DNA of 64,000 bases from assembly GCA_029948255.1 (NCBI GenBank), contig JALIZF010001940.1, positions 124,001 to 188,000 of the forward strand, given 5' to 3'. The notes beneath the pieces were generated by a model. The model was not told the DNA's origin. It did not search any database and worked only from the letters and a program-made list of their open reading frames with translations. Source of the stretch: Telmatactis stephensoni (lineage: Eukaryota; Cnidaria; Anthozoa; Actiniaria; Isophelliidae). The position numbers and the translations under genes are program-made. Shown here piece by piece: positions 22,701 through 33,000 of the stretch. Numbering within the stretch: position 1 is the stretch's first letter; every line of letters starts with the position of its first letter.

Positions 22701-23988
22701 CTCCTTTTCGGTCAAAAGATATAAGGAAATATATATTTTTGTCACGCTGTGATGAGCCATTTGGGGGGGTGGTTGGCCCCAGCGTGATCAAAGGGCAGTA
22801 AAATGCAACTATGTCAAGCAACTTTAAAACTAAAAGAAAACTTCTCCGTTTGAGCGGTAATAACGGGTCTTTTGAATTGACGAGCTAGCACATGGTTTTA
22901 GGTCAAGGTCAAGCCAACAAAACAGCTTTCTCTCAAAATCATTCGATTTGGGCAAATTCACGCGACACAACTTAAATGTTGAAAAGGGATACTTACGCCG
23001 TTAAATTGCCTATTGTCATAGAAAATTAATTCGATATAGCCTAAACTATAGTACAAGTCCGCTCAGTTATAGTTAAAGCTAAAATAAATCCGTGTCTAAT
23101 TCGGTCTAATTCGAGAATTTCATTGACACAATTTCATTTATACATCGCATACAGATAAAACGTAGTAAAAGTGACACTTAACCTGCAGAACGAATAAAGA
23201 ATATCGTAAAATAACAACGGGTATGAAATTTTATTAACAAGTGTCTTGCAATAAATATCTATTGTACGATAGGTGTAAAATTGACACCTCAACACATCAA
23301 CAAAGTTAATAACCGCTTGAATTGATTTCCGGTTTTCTCGCTTCATTGATAGGATTTGTAATAACTCTTTCCGTTATCATTGCCAACTACGCGTTTTTCA
23401 AAAGCTACTACCAGATGCAAACCACAGAACTAGGGAGGGCTGAAAGCACAAATTAAGCCAAACTGGTGGATCTATTCAGGCGTGCACGGTTGCATGACTT
23501 AATTCGGTCCTTTGTCAAGAAAACAACATTATATTTTTGTAGAAAACTATTGCTACCTTTAACGGCTCAAATTTTGAAGAAAATGCTTCATAGGGCAGTG
23601 TTGAGATAAAAAGGTAAAATCAGAGGGAAGATCGAGGGATAGGAACATTGCAAAACTGAAACTTGGTCGAATCATTCAATGTAAACAAACTCAGTAATTG
23701 CAACAATCGACCCGAATTTTAATTCCGAGAGCAAATTTTTTCGCTAAAATACCTCCACAATTTCAACGGAAGGATTTGCAATCTAAATCCAATATCATTT
23801 CGGTAGAAAATTTCCCCAATCGCGTAAACCTTTCTAGGCAAATTTTGCAAAGGACGACCCCATGTGATAAGAGTTGCGATTTGAACTGTACCTCTAGAAA
23901 ACGTCTGGTATATCATGTACGACGCCCCGGATCCTAGTACGCCGACAGAGACATAAGGAGTTAAGATCTTGATCTTGCTTGCCCACAT
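16733..23988 (-). CDS. AIFM2: FSP1/AIFM2-like FAD-dependent oxidoreductase, complete
   Basis: Seven coding exons, all with AG/GT borders and agreeing phases: 23988-23892, 21425-21231, 20739-20504, 19879-19678, 19443-19294, 18307-18104, 16887-16733 (412 aa). The dinucleotide sites are VVIVGGGYGG (about 53-62, FAD) and IVIIGGGAVGVE (183-194, NAD(P)H). YAIGDC (318-323) is the second FAD contact typical of AIF-like enzymes, and FHHNMGAQRS matches the FSP1 FHHN motif. The family reduces coenzyme Q or vitamin K with NAD(P)H at membranes and protects against ferroptosis. Unlike vertebrate FSP1 (MGxxxS, myristoylated), exon 1 starts MWASKIKI and carries a hydrophobic stretch (about 9-27), suggesting a membrane anchor. 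Intron 1 holds a TIR element and introns 2 and 4 hold microsatellites. A (GGAGA)n tract starts 133 bp before the ATG. A related AIF-like paralogue cannot be excluded. Confidence 0.94.
17736..17822. mobile_element. short TIR fragment (TGTCCACAC ends)
   Basis: TGTCCACAC at 17736-17744 and GTGTGGACA at 17814-17822 in AIFM2 intron 6. The inner parts (GAAAACG/AACGTG) are related to the 357-bp element at 30562. Confidence 0.45.
19564..19655. repeat. (GGGA)n/(GGAA)n microsatellite
   Basis: About 90 bp in AIFM2 intron 4, beginning about 25 bases past the exon 4 donor in the direction of transcription. On the coding strand it is a long (TCCC)n pyrimidine tract. Confidence 0.95.
20775..21165. repeat. 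GAAT/GGAT-rich degenerate microsatellite
   Basis: About 390 bp of imperfect TGAATGAA/TGGATGGA repeats in AIFM2 intron 2. A spurious 239-codon minus-strand frame continues from exon 2 straight through it. Confidence 0.85.
21734..22786. mobile_element. 1,053-bp TIR element in AIFM2 intron 1
   Basis: Ends CACGCCGGGGCCAACCACC (21734) and, inverted, CACGCTGGGGCCAACCACC (reading in from 22786) are nearly identical over about 30 bp. ATC lies directly outside both ends, a possible 3-bp target duplication. The interior has five TGACGTCA palindromes and no ORF of note. Confidence 0.8.
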
Positions 23989-24120
23989 ATTGCACAGTCG
24001 TAAGGTCGATAACTACGATATTTACTAGGTGGATTGACTAGTTTATATCTCGAGGCGAGTTCGTACGTTGTGATGGATAACAGCTGACCAGTTAATACAG
24101 TTGGCCTGTACATGTCGAAA

Positions 24121-24448
24121 CACAAGAGGAGAGGAGAGGAGAGGAGAGGAGAGGAGAGGAGAGGAGAGGAGAGGAGAGGAGAGGAGAGGAGAGGAGAGGA
24201 GAGGAGAGGAGAGGAGAGGAGAGGAGAGGAGAGGAGAGGAGAGGAGAGGAGAGGAGAGGAGAGGAGAGGAGAGGAGAGGAGAGAGAGAGGAGAGGAGAGG
24301 AGAGGAGAGGAGAGGAGAGGAGAGGAGAGGAGGGAGAGAGAGAGAGGAGAGGAGAGGAGAGGAGAGAGAGAGGAGAGGAGAGGAGAGAGGAGAGGAGAGG
24401 CGAGAGGAGAGTAGAGGATGAGAGGAGAGGAGAGGAGAGGAGAGGGAC
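24121..24448. repeat. (GGAGA)n microsatellite
   Basis: About 328 bp of GGAGA units with a few slips. It lies 133 bp upstream of the AIFM2 start codon, so it may fall in its promoter or 5' UTR; read on the gene's strand it is (TCTCC)n. Confidence 0.97.
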
Positions 24449-24589
24449 AGCTATTTTCACACTTTGAAATAAGAACAAGTCAGTACGTACACTACACTAA
24501 GTTCTACTGGTTTGCAAAACTTCAAGTTATGACATAAAACTAAAAATCAATCGTAAGCTTCAGATTTCCCTCCTGACCCAGGCCTCGAC

Positions 24590-24678
24590 TAGCCTGAGTC
24601 TCCTTTGCAGCCGTTTTTCGATGTCGTCACGCAAGGCTTTACGACACAAAAAACGGCTGCAAAGGAGACTAGGCCTCA
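24590..24678. mobile_element. hairpin element, about 88 bp
   Basis: GAGTCTCCTTTGCAGCCGTT (24596) and its complement (ending at about 24670) surround a 30-bp loop. The GGCCTC outside each arm may be a target repeat. Confidence 0.75.
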
Positions 24679-24729
24679 AAATACTCGAGTTTTCGTTTAT
24701 AAGGAAACCCTCCAAGATTCCAGTTTTTG

Positions 24730-25775
24730 TAGCCTGTGAACAGGCTCTCTGGGGGAGGGGGAGGGGAAGGGAGAGGAGAAGGGGAGGGGAGGGGAGGGGG
24801 CGGGAAGAGGGGAAAGGGGAGAGCCTGTAAGCATCCTTTGGAGAAAACCGTTCCGCCCCCAACTAATTAGTAACTCAAAGTCACGCAAGAAAGGTCACGG
24901 TTGAGTTTTCAAAATTAATCTAAAGTCAAGCTTTTATTTGAATTACAGTGTATTATTATTAATTTCTTTTTACAACTTGGACTTTTTTCTCGCTGACAAA
25001 CGATTTTTTTTTACAAAGACGAGCGATTGACAAGACAAACTTCAGTCAAATGTACGACCGTTAAACATACCTGGCATCTCAAATGTCCCTCAAAACATGA
25101 AATAAATTACTTAGAACGTGGTTTATCAGAGTTTATTCTCCAAGTTTTAGTCTTAAAAAGCTCAGTTGAATAAATTAAACAAATTATCTCCGAAACGTAT
25201 TACTGTCGGCCGTGAATCATTCTTCGCCTTTTGCATGCAGCATCAAGCGTTAATTTGAAGACCATTCAATAACTTAAAACATACAGAAACAAAAATCTGA
25301 ATCAAAATCCTTACTACAGTGACACTAAATGAACTTCATCAATAACGATGGCCACAATTTGCTTCCCTAGATTGCCGTTGCGAAGTTCCTTCAGCCATGT
25401 TTCCTGGAGGACTTAATTCTGCACTCCGTAGACAAGTTCTGCATCGCATTCGTCGCTTTTGCGTTCTTTTATATCGTCTTCATCTCCAAGTTGAACAGCT
25501 TTTATTCATTTCTCTTGATACAGAGTTCTTCTTGTTCAATTCTTCGAACTGTTTACAATCTTTCTTGATCGTGATTGCCTTTTCTTCGACCATCCGTGAC
25601 CGTCAATCAAAAATTGACCAATCAGAGTCTGATACCAGATTCTGGTATCAGGAACGGTTTTCTCCAAAGGATGCTTACAGGCTCTCCCCTTTCCCCTCTT
25701 CCCGCCCCCTCCCCTCCCCTCCCCTTCTCCTCTCCCTTCCCCTCCCCCTCCCCCAGAGAGCCTGTTCACAGGCTA
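24730..25775. mobile_element. intact 1,046-bp TIR transposon with G-rich 125-bp TIRs
   Basis: The terminal repeats 24730-24854 and 25651-25775 are exact reverse complements by my reading. They begin TAGCCTGTGAACAGGCTCTC, run into GGGGAGGGG-type sequence and end GGAGAAAACCGTTCC. An 8-bp direct repeat AGTTTTTG (24722-24729 and 25776-25783) flanks it exactly. The interior carries a broken minus-strand helicase-like ORF. Perfect TIRs and target duplication point to a recent insertion by a deleted, non-autonomous copy. The 8-bp duplication fits hAT- or P-like integration, but no transposase is seen. Confidence 0.9.
25312..25530 (-). pseudogene. RecQ-like helicase fragment inside the TIR element
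   Basis: On the minus strand one frame reads AVQLGDEDDI and, further on, DAELVYG before a stop. A second frame continues ETWLKELRNGNLGKQIVAIV, then IDEVHLVSL and a stop. The order (AVQLG, IVYG-like, then a DExH box after a hydrophobic strand) is that of motifs Ib-II of RecQ-type SF2 helicases. It is a frameshifted internal relic, so the mobile parent may have carried a helicase gene. Confidence 0.5.
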
Positions 25776-25878
25776 AGTTTTTGGGACATAGCGACCTGCC
25801 CGCTTAGTATAGAAGTGTCCATATTATGAGGTGTCTGTACTTTGGAGCTGTCTATATTATATTGTGTGTATATACAGG

Positions 25879-26255
25879 CAAGGTAATACGAGCAACAAAA
25901 TCACTCTGAACTTGTCTCGCAACATCGTTGCGAAACGAGTTGAAGAGCGATGCTGCGCGTTTTTCCACCCATAAGTTGAAAAAGTCTGTTGCAGCAAGTA
26001 GACAGTCGCTCAACGTTTTGCAACAAAATTTCATGTTGCGCGTATTACCACCCCAAAGTCAACTTCTCTGGCTTCCTTCGTGTTCGTGATTGATCCAATC
26101 AGAAGTCATGATTCACTCAACTTGCAGCAAACTATTTTGTTGCGAGACAAGTTGGTTTTCGGGTGAAAAAAATAACGCGTAGCATCGCTCTTCAACTCGT
26201 TTCGCAACGTTGCGAGACAAGTTGAGTGATTTTGTTGCTCGTATTACCGTACCTT
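25879..26255. mobile_element. TIR element, 377 bp
   Basis: The arms of about 90 bp (AAGGTAATACGAGCAACAAA at the left, complement at the right with a 4-bp indel) share CTCGCAAC, AACTCGTTTCGCAAC and GCATCGCTCTTCAACTCGTT. It includes a CCAATCAGA word at about 26092. Confidence 0.85.
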
Positions 26256-27020
26256 AAAGAAAGCGTCCATTGTATTTTAATTTGAACAGATTGCAGTATA
26301 AAATATGCGAATCATAATTGGTATTTCGCGCATTTAGCCATTCCGAAATAAGCCAAAAGAACGCATCTCAGGATATCCCAAAGATACCTCCTGTTCATTT
26401 CTAAAATGTTATGACAATATTATAAATATTGTCAAATGTAATCGTACTGCAATTGTAGTTTAAAATCTTGATTCGATGTATTTTCAAGGCGTTTTCTCCC
26501 GAAACATCGCGTTGCGTAATGAGAATAAACAACTGCGCAAAAGACGAATTTACTCAAAGTTTGGAAGGGAATTACTGAAGAGAAATAGATGTAGTTTTTG
26601 GTCAGTATCCCAAGGACAAAGGATGTGGAGCGAGCAATTAAGAGACGAAGAGAAGGAAGGTCAAGGAAATGTTAAGTTCTAGGGGTGCGTACCATTTAAA
26701 CCAATCCATCCAGTTGGAAATTCGTTTGCTAATGGAGAAAAATAGCGGTGGAAGAGGAGAGGAACTTCACTTCCGACAAATGGTGCACGCGTCTACCGGA
26801 AGAACCAAAAAGAGCGGGAAAATCTGATTGACATATATCATTTTTTCCAACCAGAATTTTTGGAAAATGGTAAGCACCCTTTCCCTTTAGTGAATGTGGC
26901 GCACACTAGAAATTTGTCTATAAAAACCCAAACAATTGAATTCCAGTTGACGTCATTACAAATCATAGATTTCCTTATTAACTTTAGTTCACTAATATTT
27001 TAGGGGATTTTAACAGGGGA
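26256..27020. other. intergenic between AIFM2 and TTC17
   Basis: No supported gene. A 68-codon plus-strand frame (26476) is unremarkable. AATAAAA on the minus strand at 27021-27027 lies just past the TTC17 stop codon and is a candidate poly(A) signal. Confidence 0.45.
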
Positions 27021-27042
27021 TTTTATTATTGTGTTTAGTCCA

Positions 27043-30000
27043 TTAAGTTGCAGATAAAAGTTTTCTCAGCTCGTCAGCCTCTTTCTCCAATTCTCTCTGC
27101 TGCTTCCAAAGAATGCATTGAATTATTCTCAGACGTTCGACTGCTGGAACAAAACCAGGCTCAAGTTGAAGAACAATGAGGAAGTGTTGGGTTGCCTCTG
27201 TTATAACACCCTGAAAGTAACACAACGATTAAGCGACTTGTCACGCAATATCACAACAAAGGAAACGCATTTTTTTCAGTTTTACTGCTTTATAAAAGCA
27301 AAGGAAGAATCCCTCGCATTTATAGACTGAAACAACGGAAGTTGTTCCTTTAAAATCACGCAAATATATAAAATGTCACATGAATATTAATTGCGTGACA
27401 CGCAAGTATCACGTGATTTTATATATTACGTGACACGTCATTATAGGTCCTGACACAGGATGCATGGAGCATTTCGCGCAACACAGAATTGCTTTGTCTG
27501 TCCACGCTTTATAAATGTTGTAAGCAACAGTTACAAGAGGAAGATCGAGTTCTCCTGCAACATTCTCTGTAACATAGAGCGCAACACTGCAGAGGTGATC
27601 ACATGGTAGAACGGTGCGCGCGATGTTGCATAAAAACTTGCCTCGTGTATACGGGCCTTAAGAGTCACATGTGATATCATAACAGAGTTGTGTGACGTGT
27701 CACGTAACATTTTAAAGTGTTGGGGTAAATGTCATGTTTTTATTTATATTACAACAGATTTAACTCACCTGGGCAGCGAGAGTATTGGCCAAAGAGAAAT
27801 GTCCAAGTGGAGCATTAGGAGAAATCTACAAACCATTTCAAGAGATACTAAGTTTTAGGGGTGTTTTGAAAAATTAAGGGGGCTGGCTATCAATGTAGCC
27901 ATGGAAACGAAATACCTCATTACAAAAATTAAAAGGATTATGGAAAATTCTTTCTCTTTTTTACCTTTAGAACATCTCTGCTAACAGTGGCAGCATCATC
28001 CAGAAATCCACCCCTAAACAGAATACTAGCTAAGCTAACAAGTGGAATTTCCTAGAGAAATGAAAGAAGAAAAGTAAAAAAGAAAGAACGAAACATTAAG
28101 AAAAATAAAATATTAAAAAGCACAGGAAGCCCAATCTCACCTGTGAAGATTTATCTGGAGAGTTCAGTACAGCCAATCGGAGACAACGAACAGTCTCGTA
28201 AGTATTTCCCATGATACGCCAGTAGAGTGACGCAATATTGAGTAAGACCCAGGATGTAGGGTTCTGGAACCAAATACCATAAGTCAGTGGAAAATGTTAG
28301 CTATTGTTTAATTATGGTTGCTGTACACCATACGCAGTGATGAGCTAGTTTTTTTTAACAAATAGAGTCCATTTTTTTCATGCGTCTGTAATCGATGCAC
28401 AGGTGACGTCAAATGTGGTGAGAACAAAAATGTATGCCACAAGGCCAAGTCGAGTAGCGTGACTGTTGTTCTCACCACATTTTTAAATCTTTAAATCTTT
28501 AAATAAGTTTAAATCGGCCATTAAGACCTTTCTTTTCAAGCTTGCCTTTAAGGATAATTAGATTTTTAATATCTTGAACCATACCTTTTAGGTTTTATAA
28601 GTTTTTAAATTTTTATTCTATTAGGAGTTAATTATTTATTGTTAATTAATTAGTTTATTAATTAATTATTATTATTTATTTATTACTAGGTTTGTTTTAG
28701 CAGTGCGCATATGAGCATATCCATATGAAATATGCGCGTTATAAATATTAAATTATTATTAAATTATTATTATTATTATTTTGACGTCTTTAATGTATCG
28801 AGTACCATGACACCACGACAAAATGGAATCTATTTAATATCTAATTGAAACATTTAAACTAATCAGAGTGCAATTAAGATTCAATGACGCTATCTGTGTG
28901 TGTGTAATCTCACATGATTCTCGACCAATCAGAGTGCGCAAAATATACCAAATATTGTATAATCGTGAGTGAATTGTGAGGTCGCTCAGGATCGATCTAC
29001 GGACCTTACTTTCACTTTGCACATAATAGCACACTTAGGAACACCAAGACATACTCCCTCGACAGAATCCCCTTACCTTTTTGAGACCTCTATGGATTCT
29101 TGTACCCAGTTCCTCGATGTTCATGTGTCTTCCTTGGTCATGTGACAAAAAAGTCTGAAACGAGGGAGTTTCTTTAGTTGAGTAGATTTCGCATGATTGT
29201 GTAAACGGCACGGCACGGTTGCGGCAGGAATTCGAGGACCATCAAGAGACCATAATACCATAATATTATGGCCTCTTGGGACCATCTAACAAGGGCGTTA
29301 GCCTTAGAGAAGCGAGTTCAACTGAAATCTAAAGGCTATTCTCCAGTTCTCGCTGAAAGCACTCGTAGCGAGTTGGGAATAAAGTGGATTGTTTAAAATT
29401 TCGCTGCGAGTAAAAATGACCGCTGCGAGTGATTTGTGCAATGAGTGGAGAATCTGCTTAAAACATACCAACCTGTGAAAGTCCACTTTCAGGTTCAAGT
29501 TTACTTTTTCCAATCTGTAGAACACCCTGGAATAAAAACCTTGGTTACTTTCTTGGTTATCTGCCTTAAAAAATGGACGCTCGTTTGAACGTTCACTCGG
29601 CGGGCTTACGAGCCTCCAAATTTTTCTCTAAGCCGTTGTTTCATGCAAAGTCAAGCAAGCACTTTTCTGCCATTGAGTAGACGACTGAAAGCAGTCACAA
29701 ACTGACATACTAACAACAAAAAGGACGCCCATTTGAGCGTTCACTCGGCGAGCTTTTGTTCTCTAAGCGTTTGCTGTAGAGACTTGTCCAGAAGAACTTG
29801 CATGCGCATGCGTTACATGAACCAATCAGACAACGTAAATTTTGGTGTCACCAGATTACAAGGCTATCGTTCAATATGGCTGCTGTTTACGAAGGGTTAG
29901 ACGAAAGGTTATCTGAATTAAATCAGATATATAGACCTCATTTTGAAACAAATTCATCGAAGCAGTTAAGTATGCCTTCACTTGTACAAAGCACACGTTT

Positions 30001-33000
30001 TTACCCAAATTGGAGCAATTCCAAGCCCTGTAGGACTTGTCGAAAGGCCTTGTAACCAGGTCACACCAAAACTTTACGGTGTCTGATTGGTTCATGTAAA
30101 ACATGCGCATGCAAGTTCTTCTGTTTTACCGAAGCGGAGCGGAGAAAAAAGAGGTCTGGGTCTGGACTTGTCTGCATTTTGTGATGGACTACAACAATGA
30201 AGAAAAAGCTACATTTCCGGGTATGACCGCCGAGTAACCATGCCATCATACCTGCATGCAACTGTATAATACAAACCTTAAGATGATCATATGACTGGGG
30301 TCCAGGCTTTATCTTGGCAACGCATCGTGGAGGCATGGGGAGACCTGAAATGTCTTCCATGAGGTCGATATATTGACCCACACTAAATAACATAAACAAA
30401 AAAACTCAGTTTTGATTAGTGACGGGGTTCAATCCTCTTCAAATTGAAAAGGACGGGAAAATGCGTCTCTCTTAAGTCTATATCATACAGAATTGTCTCT
30501 ATTATAGAGGTCAGTTTGTGTTATGGAGGTATTTACCGCGATTCCGATGAAGCGCGACTGCGCCCCGTCCACACCGCGGAAATGTTTCTATTTTTAAACG
30601 CTTACTAGTTGTTGCTGTTATTGTCGTTGTTGTTCGGTCGGTTGGTTGGTTGTATTTTTCAGCGTTTAAATGTTCCGTCCACACGAAAACGTCGATCGTT
30701 TTCAATGTTACCGCTTCTTTTTGAAAACGGTTTTTAAAGTGACTATTTTCGAAAACGGTCATCCATCGCTTCCATGTGGACAGTTGTAAACGCTTCCTTT
30801 CGAAGACGCTGGACCATGTGATTCATTTCCAGTCCTTTTCAACCAGGATAAACAAACGTTTGCGCATGTTCACTAACGCCGGCTGGAATCCATGAGGATG
30901 TTTCTGTGTGGACGGGGCCTAAGACTTTGATATCGTGTTTTGCACTTTGCATAGACGTTAACATTACTCTCAAATCAACTCAATCTCGTCCCCAGACCCG
31001 ATTTTTCTTATTTTTCTGCGACCATACGCAGTAAGAAAAATCGGCTCTGGGGACGAGATTGAAATCAACTCAAGCAAACTCCAAAGAGACCCAAGATATC
31101 TAAAGAAATTCTCTTTCGTTTTTTGTAGCCGACGGCAATCGATTTTACTTGTAACATTTTCGAGGAAGAATGATGATTGACGTCCGTCGAATGCAATGTG
31201 CACGTGCAAACGTGATGCCTTGGTGACCGCGCTTTATCGGAATCAGCGGTAGAGGTTAAACTGTAACACCGCTGAACTTTAACCGTAACTTTAACAGGAG
31301 CAAGGATGGCACAGTTGGTTAGTGCGCGGCCTTCGGTGCGAGAGGTCCCTAGTTCGATCCTCAGTGACCTCGCATCCTTGTTTCAACTTCTTTCCTTTCT
31401 GTGTAGCTTTAATTAGCTTTAAATACCATTAAAAAAACGGAGCACTGAAGGAGAGAGGGGAGTAAAATGAGCGTACCGTCGACCTCAAGTTTATCAGTTA
31501 CCCAAATTACTGTCACGAGCTATCGACGTAAAATATGGTCGCTTTACTTTACTTTACTTTAACACCGACTTACTCGATTCCTTTGGAAGCAACACTAGCA
31601 ACGGCACTAAACTTGTTATTCTTGACCTTTAACAGTTCCATGTGATCTACGTCTTGTCTACAGTTACGGTAATCAAAATCAGTTCTTGGTTGAATGTTTC
31701 TAGCCAACAGTAAAGCATTCTGCATTTCCTTTAGCCCAGAAAGAATCCCGTCATTCCGAGAATGATCCTTGTGGGTTTTGTTTTCGCGGATATTTTGGCT
31801 ATTCGAATTCTCCTTCGTAGCCTGAGAACTGGCTTGATTTTTTTCAACTTTCTCTAGAATTTTGGTGACTTTGCCACCATTTTTAAAATCTTTGTCACTA
31901 ATTTGAATCCGTTCCTCAGACGGCGAGCTCATTTTCTTAGTGTCATCATTCTGATCCTGACAACCCTTAATGAATGAATCCCCCTTTCGTCTCTTCTTGC
32001 TAGTTCCCGCGGGATTCCCGCAATGTGACTGCACTCGTCCTGCGGTCACACTTCGCCATTCAACAGGCTGGTAATGCTTTTTAGACGATGTTTTAGTCCA
32101 TGTGGGACTCTCACTTGCTGATCTTCTAGATTCTCCCTTCCTGTTCAGTTTTTCACTATCTCTCCGAACACTTTGACCCGTTCCACCAGGCCCAGCGGTA
32201 CTTTTAGCACCTATTGGAGGACCTTTCCCATGTGGGACTTTAAGAACGTTTTTAACACGTGCAAGAGTTGCACGCGCATGCTCTATTTGCTCCTCCGTCT
32301 TTTCTTCAAGAGTAAGAGGCCCCATATTTATTTTTCCTCGCTTTTTGGTTTCATGTTTTGGCCTGGAAGATTGTTTCTTGCTTGTTTGCTTCTTATCAGC
32401 GGAGTTGCCGTCGTCAGATTCTTTTCTAGCGTTGTTTTCCTTGGAGACTTTTTCCAGTGGTTTGGATCCACTAGCATCATTTTCTTGACCTACTCGACCA
32501 GTTTGACCAGCTTGACCTGTTTGACCAGTTTGTTCAATTTCACTTGTTTGACTAGTTTTACTAACAGAACTTGTTCGTGCAACTTGACTGGACTTAAAAT
32601 GCTCAGCTTTTTGTTGCATCCCTTTTTTTCTCTCGTGATTCCGTTCCTTCTGATTCTCAGTTTTCACTTTTTCTTCATTCTGTTTTTTCTTCTCATTTTT
32701 CCTCACTGCTTTTCCTTTTTTCTTTTTCTCCTCAGCCGATAATGCATCTCGCTTAATGTCAACTCGTATATCGCATGCATTCTGAGGTGTATTTGTGGGT
32801 TTCTGAGAATTTTGACATACAACTTCTTTTTGGCCAACTTGGATGTTCACAGTGAATGGTTTGTTGGTATCGACTTGGTTAGAGTTAATGGCGCTGATTA
32901 TTTCTCGCTCCAGGTTGGTTTTGTCGTGTTTGTTTAGGTCAACAGTTCCAAAAAGGAGTGTCTCCTAAAATAACAATATTAAAAGGTGACCTCAAGCTTA

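Noticed and set aside
24092..24478. 100-128 codon frames of repeated Ser-Leu or Gly-Glu-Glu-Arg
   Set aside because: They are translations of the (GGAGA)n microsatellite; no start context or domain.
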